NCBI GenBank assembly: GCA_026315105.1
Contig: CM048744.1
Location: forward strand, 369,161,159-369,225,158
Length of the DNA: 64,000 nucleotides
Direction: 5' to 3'
Source of the DNA: Locusta migratoria
Lineage: Eukaryota; Arthropoda; Insecta; Orthoptera; Acrididae
Shown piece after piece: positions 1 through 11,109 of the stretch (the stretch's first letter is position 1; every line of letters begins with the position of its first letter). The translations under genes were made by a program, and so were the position numbers. Below the pieces are notes generated by a model, which had not been told where the DNA came from, ran no database searches, and was given only the letters and a program-made list of their open reading frames with translations.

Positions 1-31
1 TTGAACATTTTTTGTAATATCGTGCGAATCG

Positions 32-260
32 TTAACCCTCTAGTGCCCCTCGTTACAGATATGTAACACTGAGAAATTGCAGTAAATGATTCGCTAAAAA
101 ACTCATTTTTCTCTAATGCGCAACGTGTCATATTTGTAACAATGTATGGAAGCCATTCCGTTGATCAGTCTTATAACCACTTGGTCCTAGCAGCGATTAA
201 AGGAGTTTGAAGACAGATGTTTCTTTCGAGGGAAACCATACCTGGGCACTAGAGGGTTAA
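32..260. mobile_element. piggyBac-type MITE with TTAA target sites
   Basis: An 18-bp perfect inverted repeat lies at 31-48 (GTTAACCCTCTAGTGCCC) and 244-261. The outer TTAA tetranucleotides at 32-35 and 257-260 match the target-site duplication of the piggyBac superfamily, whose termini start with CCC. The 221-bp interior has no coding capacity, so this would be a non-autonomous copy. Seen: the repeats and TTAA. Inferred: superfamily. A chance 18-bp match at this spacing is unlikely. Confidence 0.72.
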
Positions 261-261
261 C

Positions 262-880
262 ACCATACTGAACTGTTACGTGTCAAAGAAAGTGCCTGTC
301 ACAGTAAAAACAGACCACAACAAAAAATTTAATTTCCCATAGGTTTGTATCTTATTGAGTTTAGCGGAGGAAGCTGCAAATATACACATATTCGCAAGTA
401 TTTCTTCATGAATAAATTGTTGCTTGTATCGCTGAATCACTGAAATTCGTCTGTTTTTGCATTTATTTCACGATTATTCATATCTCATGATATTTTGTTA
501 ATGCTTGTAACCAAACCATTATAGTAACTATTTCATTAATTACGTAGAAAAATAACTATAAATTAACACGACTCTTAGGGCACCTTGCCGACCGCTAGGA
601 GCGCTAGCGTCGTTTCAACTGTCAGTTGGTAACAACTTTCACACCAGTGAGTGTCGCGACGGTATATCTTACACTGTGGTCGATTCCATGACTTTTTCTC
701 CGCAAGATGCGCTACTGTCATTACAAGTGCCAGACGTAAAGTTTAACATATACGATTCACTGTGATATTTGTGTGCAGATATGAATTAAACACGATTAAG
801 ATTGTTAAACAATGGAAAGCATTGTGCTGAAATCAAACTACGTAGAACACAACAACCACGTTACACCATTATTCAAAAAA
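262..880. other. AT-rich DNA without recognised features
   Basis: No open frame, tRNA-like box or terminal repeat was recognised here. It separates the piggyBac-type MITE from a decayed LINE. Confidence 0.5.
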
Positions 881-884
881 GGCA

Positions 885-1440
885 ATAGGAGTAATCCACT
901 GACGTCCATTTGCAGCAGGGTTTTGGAACTTACGAATATATTGTCTTCAAACATTATGATTACCTTGAACAGAACACTCCATTGAACCATGGTCAACATG
1001 GGTTAATTAAATACCGTTCTTGTGAAACACAACTAGCGCTTCACTTACATCATGTGTTGAGTGCTATCGACAAGGAATGTCAAATTGATTCCATATTTCT
1101 AGATTTCCAGAACGCTTTTGATACTGTACGTGGGAAACGGCTTCCAGTAAAATTGTGTGATTATGGAATAACATCTCAGATATGTGATTGACTTCGTAAT
1201 TTTCTTTCAGAGAGTACACAGTGCCTAAAATGGCATTGAAATGGCATTGATATAGATCCTCTGTTGACCGTCATATATATGGACGATTTTGGAGAAGATC
1301 TGTGGCGTCCTCTTAGATTGCTTGCAGATTATGTAGTCATTAATCATTTAGTAAAGTCATTAGAGGACCAAAACCTACTGTGGAACGATTCATTAGGTTT
1401 AAGTATAATGCCAAAATAGCCATTGGTCCTAAATATTGAA
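885..1440 (+). pseudogene. Decayed LINE reverse-transcriptase fragment
   Basis: Conceptual translation from about 910 gives a LINE RT palm segment: a GQHGL.KYRSCETQL block, then SIFLDFQNAFDTV, which carries the F-D-x-x-K/N-AFDTV motif of RT box A. After an internal deletion, 1275-1375 reads YMDDFGEDL...LRLLADYVVI...VKSLEDQ. This corresponds to the YINDI...LRLFADD...VIKS.EDQ region of CR1/Jockey-group LINEs, with the catalytic FADD degraded to LADY. Stop codons and frameshifts make it a pseudogene. The better-preserved copy at 5956-6806 has the same LRLF.DDAVVYRLVKS block, so both probably belong to one family. Confidence 0.75.
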
Positions 1441-1455
1441 AGTTTGAGTTGAAGG

Positions 1456-1615
1456 TTGCAACAAAGAAGTACCCGACCGTCTGTTGTGAATGATGAACTT
1501 GTTGCAAAAAAGGATGAAATGATCAGAAACATTTTGAATGGCTTCACAATTTATGAACTTTCAGAGTATTTTCCACAAATCGGACAGCGACACTGGATAG
1601 CTACAGTCACATTCA
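1456..1615 (+). pseudogene. Mariner-type transposase HTH fragment
   Basis: The frame starting at 1456 reads TRPSVVNDELVAK followed by FTIYELSEYFPQI, which resembles the paired-like helix-turn-helix N-terminus of mariner/SETMAR-type transposases (pattern RPSVV..DLV.KV...R.FTI.ELS..FPQIS). The downstream part of the same open frame, to 1776, does not match a transposase and is probably unrelated sequence. No DDE domain follows, so this is an orphan fragment. Family call from motif memory only. Confidence 0.5.
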
Positions 1616-1789
1616 GTACCGTTTTACACAGAAGTGATTTCCAAGATTGTGAAGATGTATGGTCTCCCTTAAAGAAGAATGGAATAATTCCATTCCATAG
1701 CAAGCAGGCAAAATCAGGAACTATCAATTTAATATGTCATTGTTTCAAAAGTCTGATACCAATTATTTATAACTGATCGTAGAAGAGAG

Positions 1790-2800
1790 GTTAAGGATAA
1801 GCATACATTTAAAGATTTACCTACATTAAAGATTTTTTAGATTTGAAGGGAGCCTTTGATGAATTTGACTGGAATATAGTAATTCTAATTCTGAAATTAG
1901 CACAAGTCAAGTATCAAGAACGGAGAGTTATAGCCGCCGCGGAGCGGCCGAGCGCATTGAGGCGCTAAGCTACGATGCGCGAGGCCGTTCCCTGCCGGGG
2001 GTTCGATTTCCTCCTCGGGCATGGATGTTTGTGTCGTCTTTAGTATAAGGTAGTTCATAAGTAGTTTGTAAGTTTAGGGACTGATGACCCCACAGAAGTT
2101 CCTCAAGCATAACAAACATTTGATTTTGAAGAGTTATAAACAAATTGTAGAAAAAGTAGACAGCAGTTACAAGAGTCCAGAGGCATGAAAGGGAAGCTGT
2201 AGTTGGGAAGGGGGCAAGGCAAGGTTGTAGCCTCTCCCCAATGTTGTTCAATTTGCATATTGAGCGTGTTGTGAAGCACAGAGAAATTTGGAAAGGGAAT
2301 TGAAGTTTCGTGAGAACACAGTAATTCGATCGGAGAGAGCAAAGGACCTGGGAAAGCAACTGAATGGAATGGACATTGTCTTGAAAGGAGTGTATAACAT
2401 GAACATTAACAAGAGCAAAACAAGGGTATGTAGTCCAAGAATAGATTAGGTAAATGGTGACCAAATATGAAGATATGAAGTGCAGATTAACTTTGGGAAG
2501 AAATTCATTTCTGAAGCAGAGAAATGTGTTGACATCGAATATGTGTTAGGAACACTTTGGAAAGTCATTTATCTGGAGTATAGCCGAGTACAGAAGTAAA
2601 CCGTGGACGACAAGCAGTTCATACAAAAGGAAGACGGAAGCTACAGAAAAATGCTGAAGCTTGGATGAGTAGATCGCACGATAAATCAGGAAGTACTGAA
2701 AAGAATTGGGGATAAAAAAAAATTGTGGCATATCTTGACTAAAAGAAGAAATCGATTAGTAAGACAAATTATGAGACATCAAGGAAAAATAAATTTTCTT
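1790..2800 (+). pseudogene. RTE-like LINE remnant, split by a SINE
   Basis: Before the SINE, 1835-1920 reads FLDLKGAFDEFDWNIV...KYQERRV, an RT box A. After the SINE, 2185 onward reads KGAVVGKGARQGCSLSPMLF, the RQGCSLSP block of RT. Further on, C-terminal sequence is recognisable to about 2800 (a decayed FVLTSN...FGKSF...L.ERRN.LVRQIMRHQ block). The same order is well preserved at 51131-52212, which serves as the reference. This copy has many stops and is dead. The LINE is 3' truncated near 2800, before the ACCACAACAACAAC tail of its sister copy. Confidence 0.72.
1933..2129 (+). mobile_element. SINE1, variant head (subfamily b)
   Basis: A tRNA-derived SINE with an A-box-like GGAGCGGCCGAGCGCATTG head and a B-box-like GGGGGTTCGATTTCC, ending in the family tail ...CTGATGACCCC...AACAAACATTTG. 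It is flanked by AGAGTTATA at 1924-1932 and 2130-2138, a target-site duplication, and interrupts the LINE around it. Its head differs from the common copies but matches the copy at 48317-48521. Confidence 0.88.
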
Positions 2801-5640
2801 ACCATTACAGTAAGAAGATCGCTGTAGGTTGCCTTCATAAGAACGCAATTAATTGCTGCAATTTTTAAAGTCGATGTGGTAGCTTACACTCTCTAAGGAC
2901 GAAATTAATTGCAGCAATTTTTATCAAGTCCCATAGCTAAGAAAAGGAAATTAGCGTTCTGGCTTGTGTACTTATTGTTGTAGACATTCGCCAGGACCAT
3001 GGTTCACTTCTCCGTCCAGCCATCTAGTTTTTCCAAGAGGTCTTTCTAAATGCTTTGAAAAGGTTACTTTTCTCATCCTTTAACATTAAGAATTAGTGCT
3101 GCGTCTGTACTGACGTCGTTGACAACATTTCTTCTTATGAAAACCATACGATAGGATGTGGAACTAATCTCGAACTTCCGGTTTCCGTCCGTAGTTTCAC
3201 TGGTTCTCAGCTACCGCCCCCACAAACTTTTCTGTTTGCATTTCATAGAAGCTTTCACGTCGATTGGTTTCCATTGTGAATCCTGTGGCTGGCAATCCTT
3301 TTAAGCTGTCCACTGAGAGAGGCAGCTGTACAGGAAACTATGTGGATATGCTCTTTGACACGCAAAGAAGAAAAATGTCATATAAACATATGTTCTAAAA
3401 TTCTTCGGGTTGTTGATGGATGTTGGCATTCAACGGCTTTACAGGTAGAGTTCAATAAAATCAAAAAGCTATGCACCATTTTTGAAATGACAGTATTGTG
3501 TTGTCAATGGGAATTGTTTGCAACTTGTTCATTTTGCACAGGTAGCCCAAGCTACTACATGTAGTGATTTAACTTAAAGTGCTTCGTTAAACATGGCACG
3601 ATATTCATTTTTTGCGTAAGCATGCATGACAGCCGGGTTGGTAGGACAAGGGCTCCGTCGCTGTAACAGACATATTTCCAGGCCCCAAAGACAGCCGAGT
3701 CATCCTACCTTCGGTGCTGTTTATCGTTGCGTTGCCGAGCACGACAGGCTGTTGACCGATGATCGGTTGTTTATGGCGCTAAACAGCTAGGTTATCAGCA
3801 CCCTTACTCGAAACAATCGATCGAATGTCAAATAGACTATGATATGACACTACATAAATGTATAACCTAAAATCGTAATGATGAAAGTTATTCAAAAATC
3901 AGATAAAACAAATCAGAGTAAAATGTGATGACAGACATAGTTAAAACGTTGGCAGATGGTTACGGCCTGGGTGACCGCGCCACCCTGCAACATGTTAAAA
4001 GCTCACATCCAAAATTTGAGTAAGAAGTCCAGACAAAATACAAAATCTTAAAACGCGATCCACACTTGCCTCATCGTCAGCTAAGTACAGTGAAGGTCCT
4101 GTGAGAGACCCAAATTTGTCCTCAGGCCGTCCGCACTCTACTGTTAACCGAGGAAGACCACGTGTTGCTTCTTACTAAAAAGAACTCGTTCTACTAGCTG
4201 TCGAAGTGCCAGGTATCAGCTCAAGACCGATGGATCTTTTATGTGAAACTTGTATAAGTTTACCATGGAAGCTATGGATTTATGATATTTCCGAACAGCA
4301 GCATAAACTTGATAACAGCAACCGATCGGCGCCCCGTACTCGTCATGCGCTGCGCCAGCACATCTCGCAGATGTTACCAACAGAGACTTTATTCACAACA
4401 GCTTCGATGACCTACTAGAAGATGCGTCTCTGCAAATAACACGAGAAAAGCTGAGTTACGCACGTTGGAGTTTCAGTGTCACCGTTGGAGATACACTGGC
4501 GGCTGTCTAGCATGAAGACGGAAAGAAAGAATGAAATATAAATATTTAAACATCTCGGTTGTTTCAGGGCACTGAAATACATTCAATGGAAAAGGCTACC
4601 AGTCACGTTTCTCGTCCTGACCAAATTTTCAACTTACTTGACACTGTGCACACAAAACGTCATTTGCCTGTTGGATGCATAAATACAATTATAAATATTT
4701 TTGTTCAGCAATTTTCATAAACCATTCAAAAATTCTTAAAAATCGTTTTGTAATATTAGCGAGGTTTCTACGGCTGCCTGCCGCCGCCTCTCGCATCCCA
4801 GTATCCATCGATTGACATTGTTCCAATCTCCTTCTTTAAGAAGTCTCGTTGCCGTTGCTTGGCTGACGTCGTCTTACTAGCTAAGACTCCTGTAAACCCG
4901 AGCTGAACTGTCGGCCATTTTTCCCATAAGCTGTAGGAATTGTCACCTTCCGGACGAAGTTCACGCGTTATCTGGCGTTTCATTCAACTCACACACACTC
5001 GCAGACTACTCACTGTATGAACGTGGAACTTCGTTATTAACTATATTTTCATTTCAGTTTTATTTACGACAATAATTTATTAAGAGGATTTGCTGACCAC
5101 ATTACGGAATTTTCGATATGCGAGGAAATTTTCCTTCTGAACTTAGGTGAACACATTAAACGAATGAAATGTTTAAAAACATCAAATTTTCATACACTTC
5201 AAAAAGGAACTCTGCGAGATATTTGTAACTTGAGATAACGTCAATTAAATATGAAGCACTGGGATCCGGTCACCCATCTAGTAATAACTCCAGTATTAGA
5301 GATCCTTATAATCAGACAAAGGGTGTTACTGCATAACACCCATACTTAAAGATGCTGGTACCGACTTCTTAACCCATTACATTTAATAGTTGTAAATTAG
5401 AAAATAGCTGTGTCTACTTTTCTACGTAATATTAAATTTAAAATTTTCACTTATATGAAAAGGACATTATAAAGATCTAAACACAAACTACATTACGTGA
5501 CGAGAAGAAGACAGTTCATTAGATAGTGAAGAGATACTTGTGTATCTGTCATTTCTAGTATCCTCGAATAAAAATCATCCTTAAATCTAGAAACTTTCGT
5601 TCGGTTAGTGCTAGTCGATAAACTAGAGGAAATGTAACTG
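2800..5640. other. Unassigned AT-rich region
   Basis: No gene was recognised. A short direct repeat (AATTAATTGC.GCAATTTTTA) occurs near 2849 and 2905. Open frames here are all under 75 residues and lack recognisable motifs, including 3340-3564, 4206-4418 and 4768-4983 on the minus strand. Confidence 0.5.
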
Positions 5641-5647
5641 CTATTAG

Positions 5648-5648
<1 letters not shown>

Positions 5649-5702
<54 letters not shown>
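5649..5702. repeat. Homopolymer T tract, about 54 bp
   Basis: A nearly uninterrupted run of T. It could be the poly(A) tail of a minus-strand retroelement copy, or slippage expansion; no element body was identified next to it. The apparent minus-strand lysine-rich frame across it is an artefact of the run. Confidence 0.85.
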
Positions 5703-5705
<3 letters not shown>

Positions 5706-5954
5706 GGAGTTGTAGCTCCGAAAGGCGTTGGACTACAAATAAAAAGAAATAAAATAAACATTTCCGAACGATGTATGAATACCTGTACATCAATTAATAA
5801 ATCCCTGGCTTTACTTTTGTTCATTTTAAAAAAAATACACTTCCTAAACTAACAAGATAGTAAGTGAAGTTTTGCGTAGTAACCACATGGCGAAATACGC
5901 CCCTCTTTGCATGTTATCATTTGCCAAAATATCATTTTGATACCTCTAACTGCG

Positions 5955-6806
5955 TTATAGGTCCCCTACTCTTCCTTGTGATTATAAACGATTTAGGAGA
6001 CAATCTGAATACCTCTCTTAGACTGTTCACGGATGATGCTGTCGTTTATCGGTTAGTTAAGTCAACAGAGGATCAAAAGTAACTGCAAAGCAATTTAGAC
6101 AAAATTTCTACATGGTGCGAAAATTGGCAATTAACACTAAATAAAGAAAAGTGTGAAGTAATACACATGACCACTAAAGGAAATCCGCTGAACTTCAATT
6201 ACGCGGTAAATCAGTCAAACCTTAAGGTCGTAAATTCTACCAAATACGTAGGAGCTACAATTACGAACAACTTTGACTGGAGAGAACACACAGAAAATAT
6301 TGTGGGGAAGGCGCACCAAAGGTTACGTTTCATTGGCAGAACGCTTCGAAGATGCAACAGCTCCATCAAAGAGTACTGGAGTACTGTTGCCCCTTGTGGG
6401 ACCCTCACCAGGTGGGACTGACGGAAGACATTGAGAAGGTCCAGGGAAGAGCAGCTCGTTTTGTTTTATCACGTTACATGGGGGAAAGAGTAACGGAAAT
6501 GTTGCACGATTTGAGGTGGAAGTCAGTAAAAGAAAGACTTTATTCGTTGCGGCGAGATCTATTTACGAAATTTCAATCACCAACTTTTATTTCTGAATGT
6601 GAAAATATTTTGCTAGCACCCACATACAAGGGGAGACATGACCATCCCAATAAAATAAGAGAAATTAGATCGAAAACACAACGATTGAGGTGTTCTTTCT
6701 TACCGTGTTCTTAGAGAATGGAACGGTAGAGAAAGGTTATGAAAGTGATTAATGAACCCTCTGCCAGGCACTTAAATGTGATTTGCAGAGTATCTATGTA
6801 GATGTA
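5955..6806 (+). pseudogene. CR1/Jockey-group LINE, RT C-terminus to 3' tail
   Basis: From about 5955 the translation reads GPLLFLVIINDLGDNL...LRLFTDDAVVYRLVKS.EDQ. That is the RT palm with the FADD motif changed to FTDD, a possible catalytic change only by position. It is followed by ISTWCENWQLTLNKEKCEV and the thumb/C-terminal block KVQGRAARFVLSRY...MLHDLRWKSVKERL...FLAPTYKGRHDHPNK. A stop at 6080 and a frameshift near 6400 break it. The 3' end is CTCTGCCAGGCACTTAAATG then TATGTAGATGTAGA, the tail shared with the fragment at 27025-27385. The element is 5' truncated at about 5955, as usual for LINE insertions. Confidence 0.85.
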
Positions 6807-6809
6807 GAC

Positions 6810-7380
6810 ATATGCGATATTTCATTCTGGCTTTATCGCCATCGAAAATGAGTTCGGAAGATAAAATAAATTTTAGCGATATGTGTGAAATGTGGAGCCT
6901 GCTTGTAACTCGAAAAATTTTTTTTTTTTTTTTAAATTCATCCGCAGCAACATATTATCGTTTGATACGCACCAAATGGAATATCATAGCCTCCCCTAAT
7001 TTTTATTGTAAACTTTTCCAAACTTATCGCAGTCTCTTTCTTGAAAGGCAATATCTTACTGTGACTACTACCGAAATGATTCGCATTTCGTCATTATGCT
7101 AACATATAAAGATTTAAGTAACGTAAAAATCAAATTTTTCTACCAATTAGTTTTGCGAAATCGTATGTGAAAGATTGCGTGGCATGCGCCACTATTCTGT
7201 TTGCGCAGCGGCATTCCAACCATGTTGGGGTAAACATGGCGGACGATTCAGCCTGGGTTTTTAGCAACTCTATTTCCAGCATCCCGCAGGTCTGCCACGC
7301 TTTGATGAGGGGTCCATTGCCAAATTCGTTTAGGCCGTCTTCCCTCTGGCACACGTTTTAAACAGGCCCTTTTTCTCTAT
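6810..7380. other. No recognised feature
   Basis: Short overlapping frames on both strands (7130-7361) have no convincing family match. This may be the decayed distal part of the minus-strand LINE that follows. Confidence 0.4.
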
Positions 7381-8540
7381 GCAGTCTAGAATAGTGTTTT
7401 CCACTTTCATAATCTCTTGATCAAGCCTGAAATATTCACAACTCCACCTGCACAAATCCATCTCGACTCTCAGCTGACGTTCTATTTGCCTTTGAGTTAA
7501 TTCCCACAACTCTGCACTGTACGTGGTGATAATTTAAATGATTGCATGGCAGGTGATATGTTTTGTTTTGCGCGTTATGTTGTTGTTCCAGAGAATACCA
7601 TTTAGTTGCTCTATGGCTCGCTTGTGGTGACAAATTTTAGTAATAACATCATTCATACTTCTACCGTTGGACGACATTGTCACTCCCAACTACTTAAAGT
7701 TACGACATCCACTGTGGAGCATATAATTAGCATCTTCCTCCGTCCCAGGTACTAGCCCTTGGTCGTCTGCAAAAAATATTTTCTCACTGTGTTATCGTTG
7801 GCTTTCCACACTAATAATAATAATTTCGTGTGGCTCATTGGCCTGGCGCAAGACTTTCAATTGGACGCCACTTCGGCGACTTGCGTGTCCCTAGCCTACC
7901 TCAGTTATCCAACCGGGGAAAGGGGACCTACAGCGTAACGTGGATTCCCAAGCACGTGTCGTTCCTGGCGACTGCTCACATCGTTGAGTGTTGAAGGAAG
8001 CGTTAAAACGCAGACTGAAAAAATCCGAGGTCCGACCGGGTTTTGAATCTGCGACCCTTAGGTTTCCAGTAGAGCGCTTTATCGCTTTCCACACTGTTCT
8101 TGCATTTAGGTTTCCTAGTAAAACTATTTGCTTATGATTCCCTATATTTTCAAGAGATCTTGTCAGTTGAGTGTAGAAGAGGTCTGTTTTAGCTACATCG
8201 GCGTCGTCATTGGTGAATAGGCAACCATAACAGCTGTAGAATGATCCTTTAGTTTCATCTCTACTTGCGGAATCCTATAATTGACTTTCTCAGCTGGTTA
8301 GGTTTCTTTGCGGTGTTTCTTTATGACAATGGTAACTCCAATTTGGCCGTGTTTCTCTTTTGGTACGACACTATAAATGTACATGTAATCATCTATTTCT
8401 TCTGTAACATGCCCTTTCACTTCGGTTTCTCTTAGGCCCACTATGTCGACGCTGAGGTGCTTTATTTCTTTACAGACTTAACGCTTTTTTGTATATTCCA
8501 TGTTGCAATTCTGATTGTCCTTTTTCGTGTCTGTTGTCTT
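7380..8540 (-). pseudogene. RTE-like LINE endonuclease region, split by a SINE
   Basis: Reading the minus strand from about 8540 gives RIATWN..., then CKEIKHLSVDIVGLRETEVKG, then TEEIDDYMYIYSVVPKEKHG and GVTIVIKKH. This is the start of an apurinic/apyrimidinic-type endonuclease as found at the N-terminus of RTE-like LINE proteins; the WN and ET residues would be the nucleic-acid and metal-binding positions. Downstream (7800 to 7400) the same strand continues in decayed form on the other side of the SINE. Multiple stops show it is inactive. It is related in style to the LINE copies at 23835-25060 and 51131-52260 but lacks RT. Confidence 0.65.
7813..8083 (-). mobile_element. SINE3 (distinct tRNA-derived family), minus strand
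   Basis: A 271-bp element bounded by a perfect 12-bp direct repeat GCTTTCCACACT at 7801-7812 and 8084-8095. On the minus strand it has a tRNA-like head near its right end and ends in an (AAT)n tail at 7813-7823. It splits the LINE endonuclease, so it is the younger insertion. Confidence 0.85.
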
Positions 8541-8599
8541 CGTTTTGATCAAAGAGGCTAAATTGGAAAATTTTTGATGTGTTTTCTCTTACTAGGGAA

Positions 8600-9050
8600 G
8601 TACAACACCTAAATCTCCGACTTTTCTTCCATTAGAAGATTGTCGTTCAGAGCTCAGTGGCTCTGCCTATCCCTCCCTTGGGTTCCTCTGGTAATGAGCT
8701 GACACGTCCATTATGCTGAAGTCCATCTTCCCCACCGTACTTGCAGGTGTGGCCCTCACCAGAAACTCTGAGCATGGGCAAAGCGTTATACTGCTCAATA
8801 CTGGGTCCCCAAAAGAACTGGAAAACTGCCCCCTCCTCCTCGTGACGTGCCTGCAGAAAATAACCCAAGTGTGCTTAGAAAAGGCGCCTCTAAGCACCTT
8901 AGATTGGGCTAATGTGCATGTTTGGTTCCACGCACAAAGACTTTACTTTTAGGTAAATATTTGTAAAATGCCATTTCATCCACTAGGCATCAGCTGTATT
9001 ATGATTCAAAATGTGTACAAATTTCAGTCAACCAGTTGCATAATATGGTT
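8600..9050. other. Possible LINE 5' sequence, otherwise unassigned
   Basis: Three overlapping short frames exist, and the minus-strand ones (8647-8897) directly precede the LINE endonuclease on the same strand. They could be its 5' region, but no domain was recognised. Confidence 0.3.
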
Positions 9051-9060
9051 TATATACGCA

Positions 9061-9110
9061 AACCTTGACCTAGGTTTCGGCAAAAATAATTTTGCCTTCT
9101 TCAGAAGATC
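9061..9110 (-). ncRNA. Hammerhead-ribozyme-like motif (copy 1, best formed)
   Basis: On the minus strand: stem I arm GATCTT, core CTGAAGA (9098-9104), a 7-bp stem II (GGCAAAA with its complement), GAAA (9075-9078), the palindrome CCTAGG as a minimal stem III (9069-9074), UC as the cleavage dinucleotide, then AAGGTT closing stem I with 6 pairs including wobbles. Position 7 of the core is variable in hammerheads, so CUGAAGA is acceptable. PLE termini are known to carry such minimal type I hammerheads. Activity is inferred, not shown. Confidence 0.62.
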
Positions 9111-9214
9111 TACAATTAGCTAATCATTGAAGTCGCTGTTCAATAAAACAGAATGAATTGCTCATATGTCGCTATCTCCATATCACGAAATGAAATATAA
9201 AATATTAATACTGT

Positions 9215-9330
9215 AATATCTACAAGATAAAAAGATAAAAAAAAAATGTGGATCAATGCCACCCACAGACGCCTTTATGTGGCATTGATCCACAATTTTT
9301 TATCTTTTTCAACTTGTAGACATTACAGTC
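9215..9330. repeat. Short perfect-stem palindrome
   Basis: GTGGATCAATGCCAC at about 9247-9261 is followed about 15 bases later by its exact complement. The flanking A/T stretch and TACAAG/CTTGTA also pair, giving a stem of about 50 bp. It lies between the hammerhead-like motif and a PLE-like TTCAGGTGG terminus, and may be a joined pair of PLE ends. Confidence 0.65.
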
Positions 9331-9490
9331 TACATTTTGATCGCGCTTCACGGTTTTGAACTGCAGCCATGTTTAATATTTTGTATTTTGATTCTTCATT
9401 AGGTCCACAACCGATTCCACGCAGTTACAAGGACATCTTCAGGTGGTTATTTTGTATTTATATAGCTGGAAACCATTTCTACGTCAATAA
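9330..9490 (-). repeat. Decayed PLE-type terminal sequence
   Basis: The minus strand reads CACCTGAAGATGTCC then a degraded GAATCGG in place of GAAACCGG, the arrangement seen in the hammerhead-like motifs elsewhere in the window. No PLE coding sequence is attached. Confidence 0.35.
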
Positions 9491-9639
9491 ATAAATTTGA
9501 TGATGAAGTCTTGGTGCGGATCAAAATCCATCATTCATCAATGCATAAAATCATTAAGGTGCCCGATAAAAACGCGCTGTAATAGGAGAAAGAGTTATGA
9601 GAAATCCTGTTACAGCATTTTTCATCGGGGACCTTAATG

Positions 9640-10175
9640 ATTACAAGACTGTACAACAATCACTGGAAACAGCAACAGCCAAAGACGTGTGTGAGAAAGG
9701 ATAGAAAGCAAACGTACAACAACCTCATAAAGCTAATCGCAGGCAAGGCAAGAGCCAGACGGAAATTCGTTGGGAGTAACCCCAGGAAGTGCAGTCCGTC
9801 AGGAAAGGAGGTAGCTTACAAAACAGTCGTTCGACCAATTCTTGGGTATTTCTCGTCATTGTGGGAACCATAACGTATAGGACTGCCAGAGGAGATAGAG
9901 AGGAGCGAAGGAGCAACAGCCGATTTGCTACTTTTTCATATAATAAGCGAAGATGATCAGCAGGAGAAGAATTCTTCCGAGATCGTACGTTCCTCCAAGA
10001 CTAATTCATTATATTGATTACTCCTACGTGAATCTCGCACAAAAGACCATGAAGATAAAATAACAGGGATTCGACCCCACACACATGAATATCAACTATC
10101 GTTCATTCCACGGACCGTTAGTGACTGTAACAAGAAAAGGTGGAAAGAAAGAGTGATACACGAACAGGCGTGTCC
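9640..10175 (+). pseudogene. CR1-like LINE C-terminal fragment
   Basis: The frame at 9637-9873 ends in KEVAYKTVVRPILGYFSSLWEP, the conserved post-RT block (AY..LVRPILEY.S.VW.P) of CR1/Jockey LINEs. It is followed after a frame change by EEIERSEGATADLL, and finally HEYQLSFIPRTVSDCN (pattern HSFFPRTI..WN). Several stops interrupt it. It is unlike the RTE-type copies and only loosely related to the 5955-6806 family. Confidence 0.7.
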
Positions 10176-10656
10176 CTAAAAAGGTAAGTTGGCTTGTTCA
10201 TGTATGCTAACATTTGCTATAGTCAATACCAATGAAAAACCTGCAATTTTTCGGGAACGTTATGCATGTTGAAAGTGTTGTTTGTGGTACGTGTTTAGAA
10301 CCCATCACCGTCATAAACTTTCTCTGTAGGGAGATTCCTGTTCAGATAAGTGTGTCGCTGGAAGCCGAACTGGCACACCGCTTCCGTTCCGTATCTGATC
10401 TCTCAGGACACGTGGCGACGGAGTAGCTGTTCCTGACCAATATTCAACTCCCTTCAGTAGTCCGTCTCTTCGATACGATCTTCTCTTAAAGAAAATAAAA
10501 AGCTTTTCGCTGCCTTGGAGGAGCTCCTGTATAATTCACAGAAAAAACTGTGGTTCGGAATGGTAGTGGGTTACTGTAACAATTGCATACGTTCAAGAAC
10601 GATGTGTAACATTGTTTTTCCTAGCAAAAAATATTTAGCCTTAACGAGCGTCTTAT
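10176..10656. other. No recognised feature
   Basis: Two frames of 64 and 72 codons are present without motifs; nothing supportable was seen. Confidence 0.45.
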
Positions 10657-10866
10657 ACAGAGTGGTTATAAACTTTCAAAACGCTGTTAAAAAAAAAGAA
10701 AGGAAAGAAACATCACTGGTCAGAGTGACTTAAAATGGCAAATGAACGTGCGCTGAAGGTGCGGAGAAGGGGGAAACGCATGGTACAACTGAAATAAACA
10801 GTATGAATATTGATCAATAGATGGCGCAGTATGCGTCAGAATATGTAAATGAATACAGTTGTCATG

Positions 10867-11050
10867 TTCAAATCAAATGTCTGTAAATCTATCAGACCAA
10901 ACTGCATGGTCATCAGTCCGTAGCTTACAAACTACTTAAACCTAGGTAAACTAACCTAAGGACAAACACACACACCCATGCCCCAGGGAGGACTCGAACC
11001 GCCACGGCGAGCAACCGCGCGCTCCGCAGCGAGACGCTTTATACCGCGGA
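10867..11050 (-). mobile_element. SINE2, minus strand
   Basis: The second tRNA-derived SINE family. On the plus strand its 3' end reads TGTAAATCTATC.GACCAAACTG, then GGACTCGAACC (complementary B box) and AACCGCGCGCTCCGCAGCGA. It is flanked by CAGTTGTCATG at 10856-10866 and the one-mismatch copy at 11051-11061. It sits inside the left part of the mariner. Confidence 0.85.
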
Positions 11051-11109
11051 CAGCTGTCATGCACACGATCCATTGAAGTTGGTATAAATACGCAGGGTAT
11101 ACGGCTTTC

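Noticed and set aside
5555..5824. Lysine-rich minus-strand protein
   Set aside because: The lysines are the translated T homopolymer.
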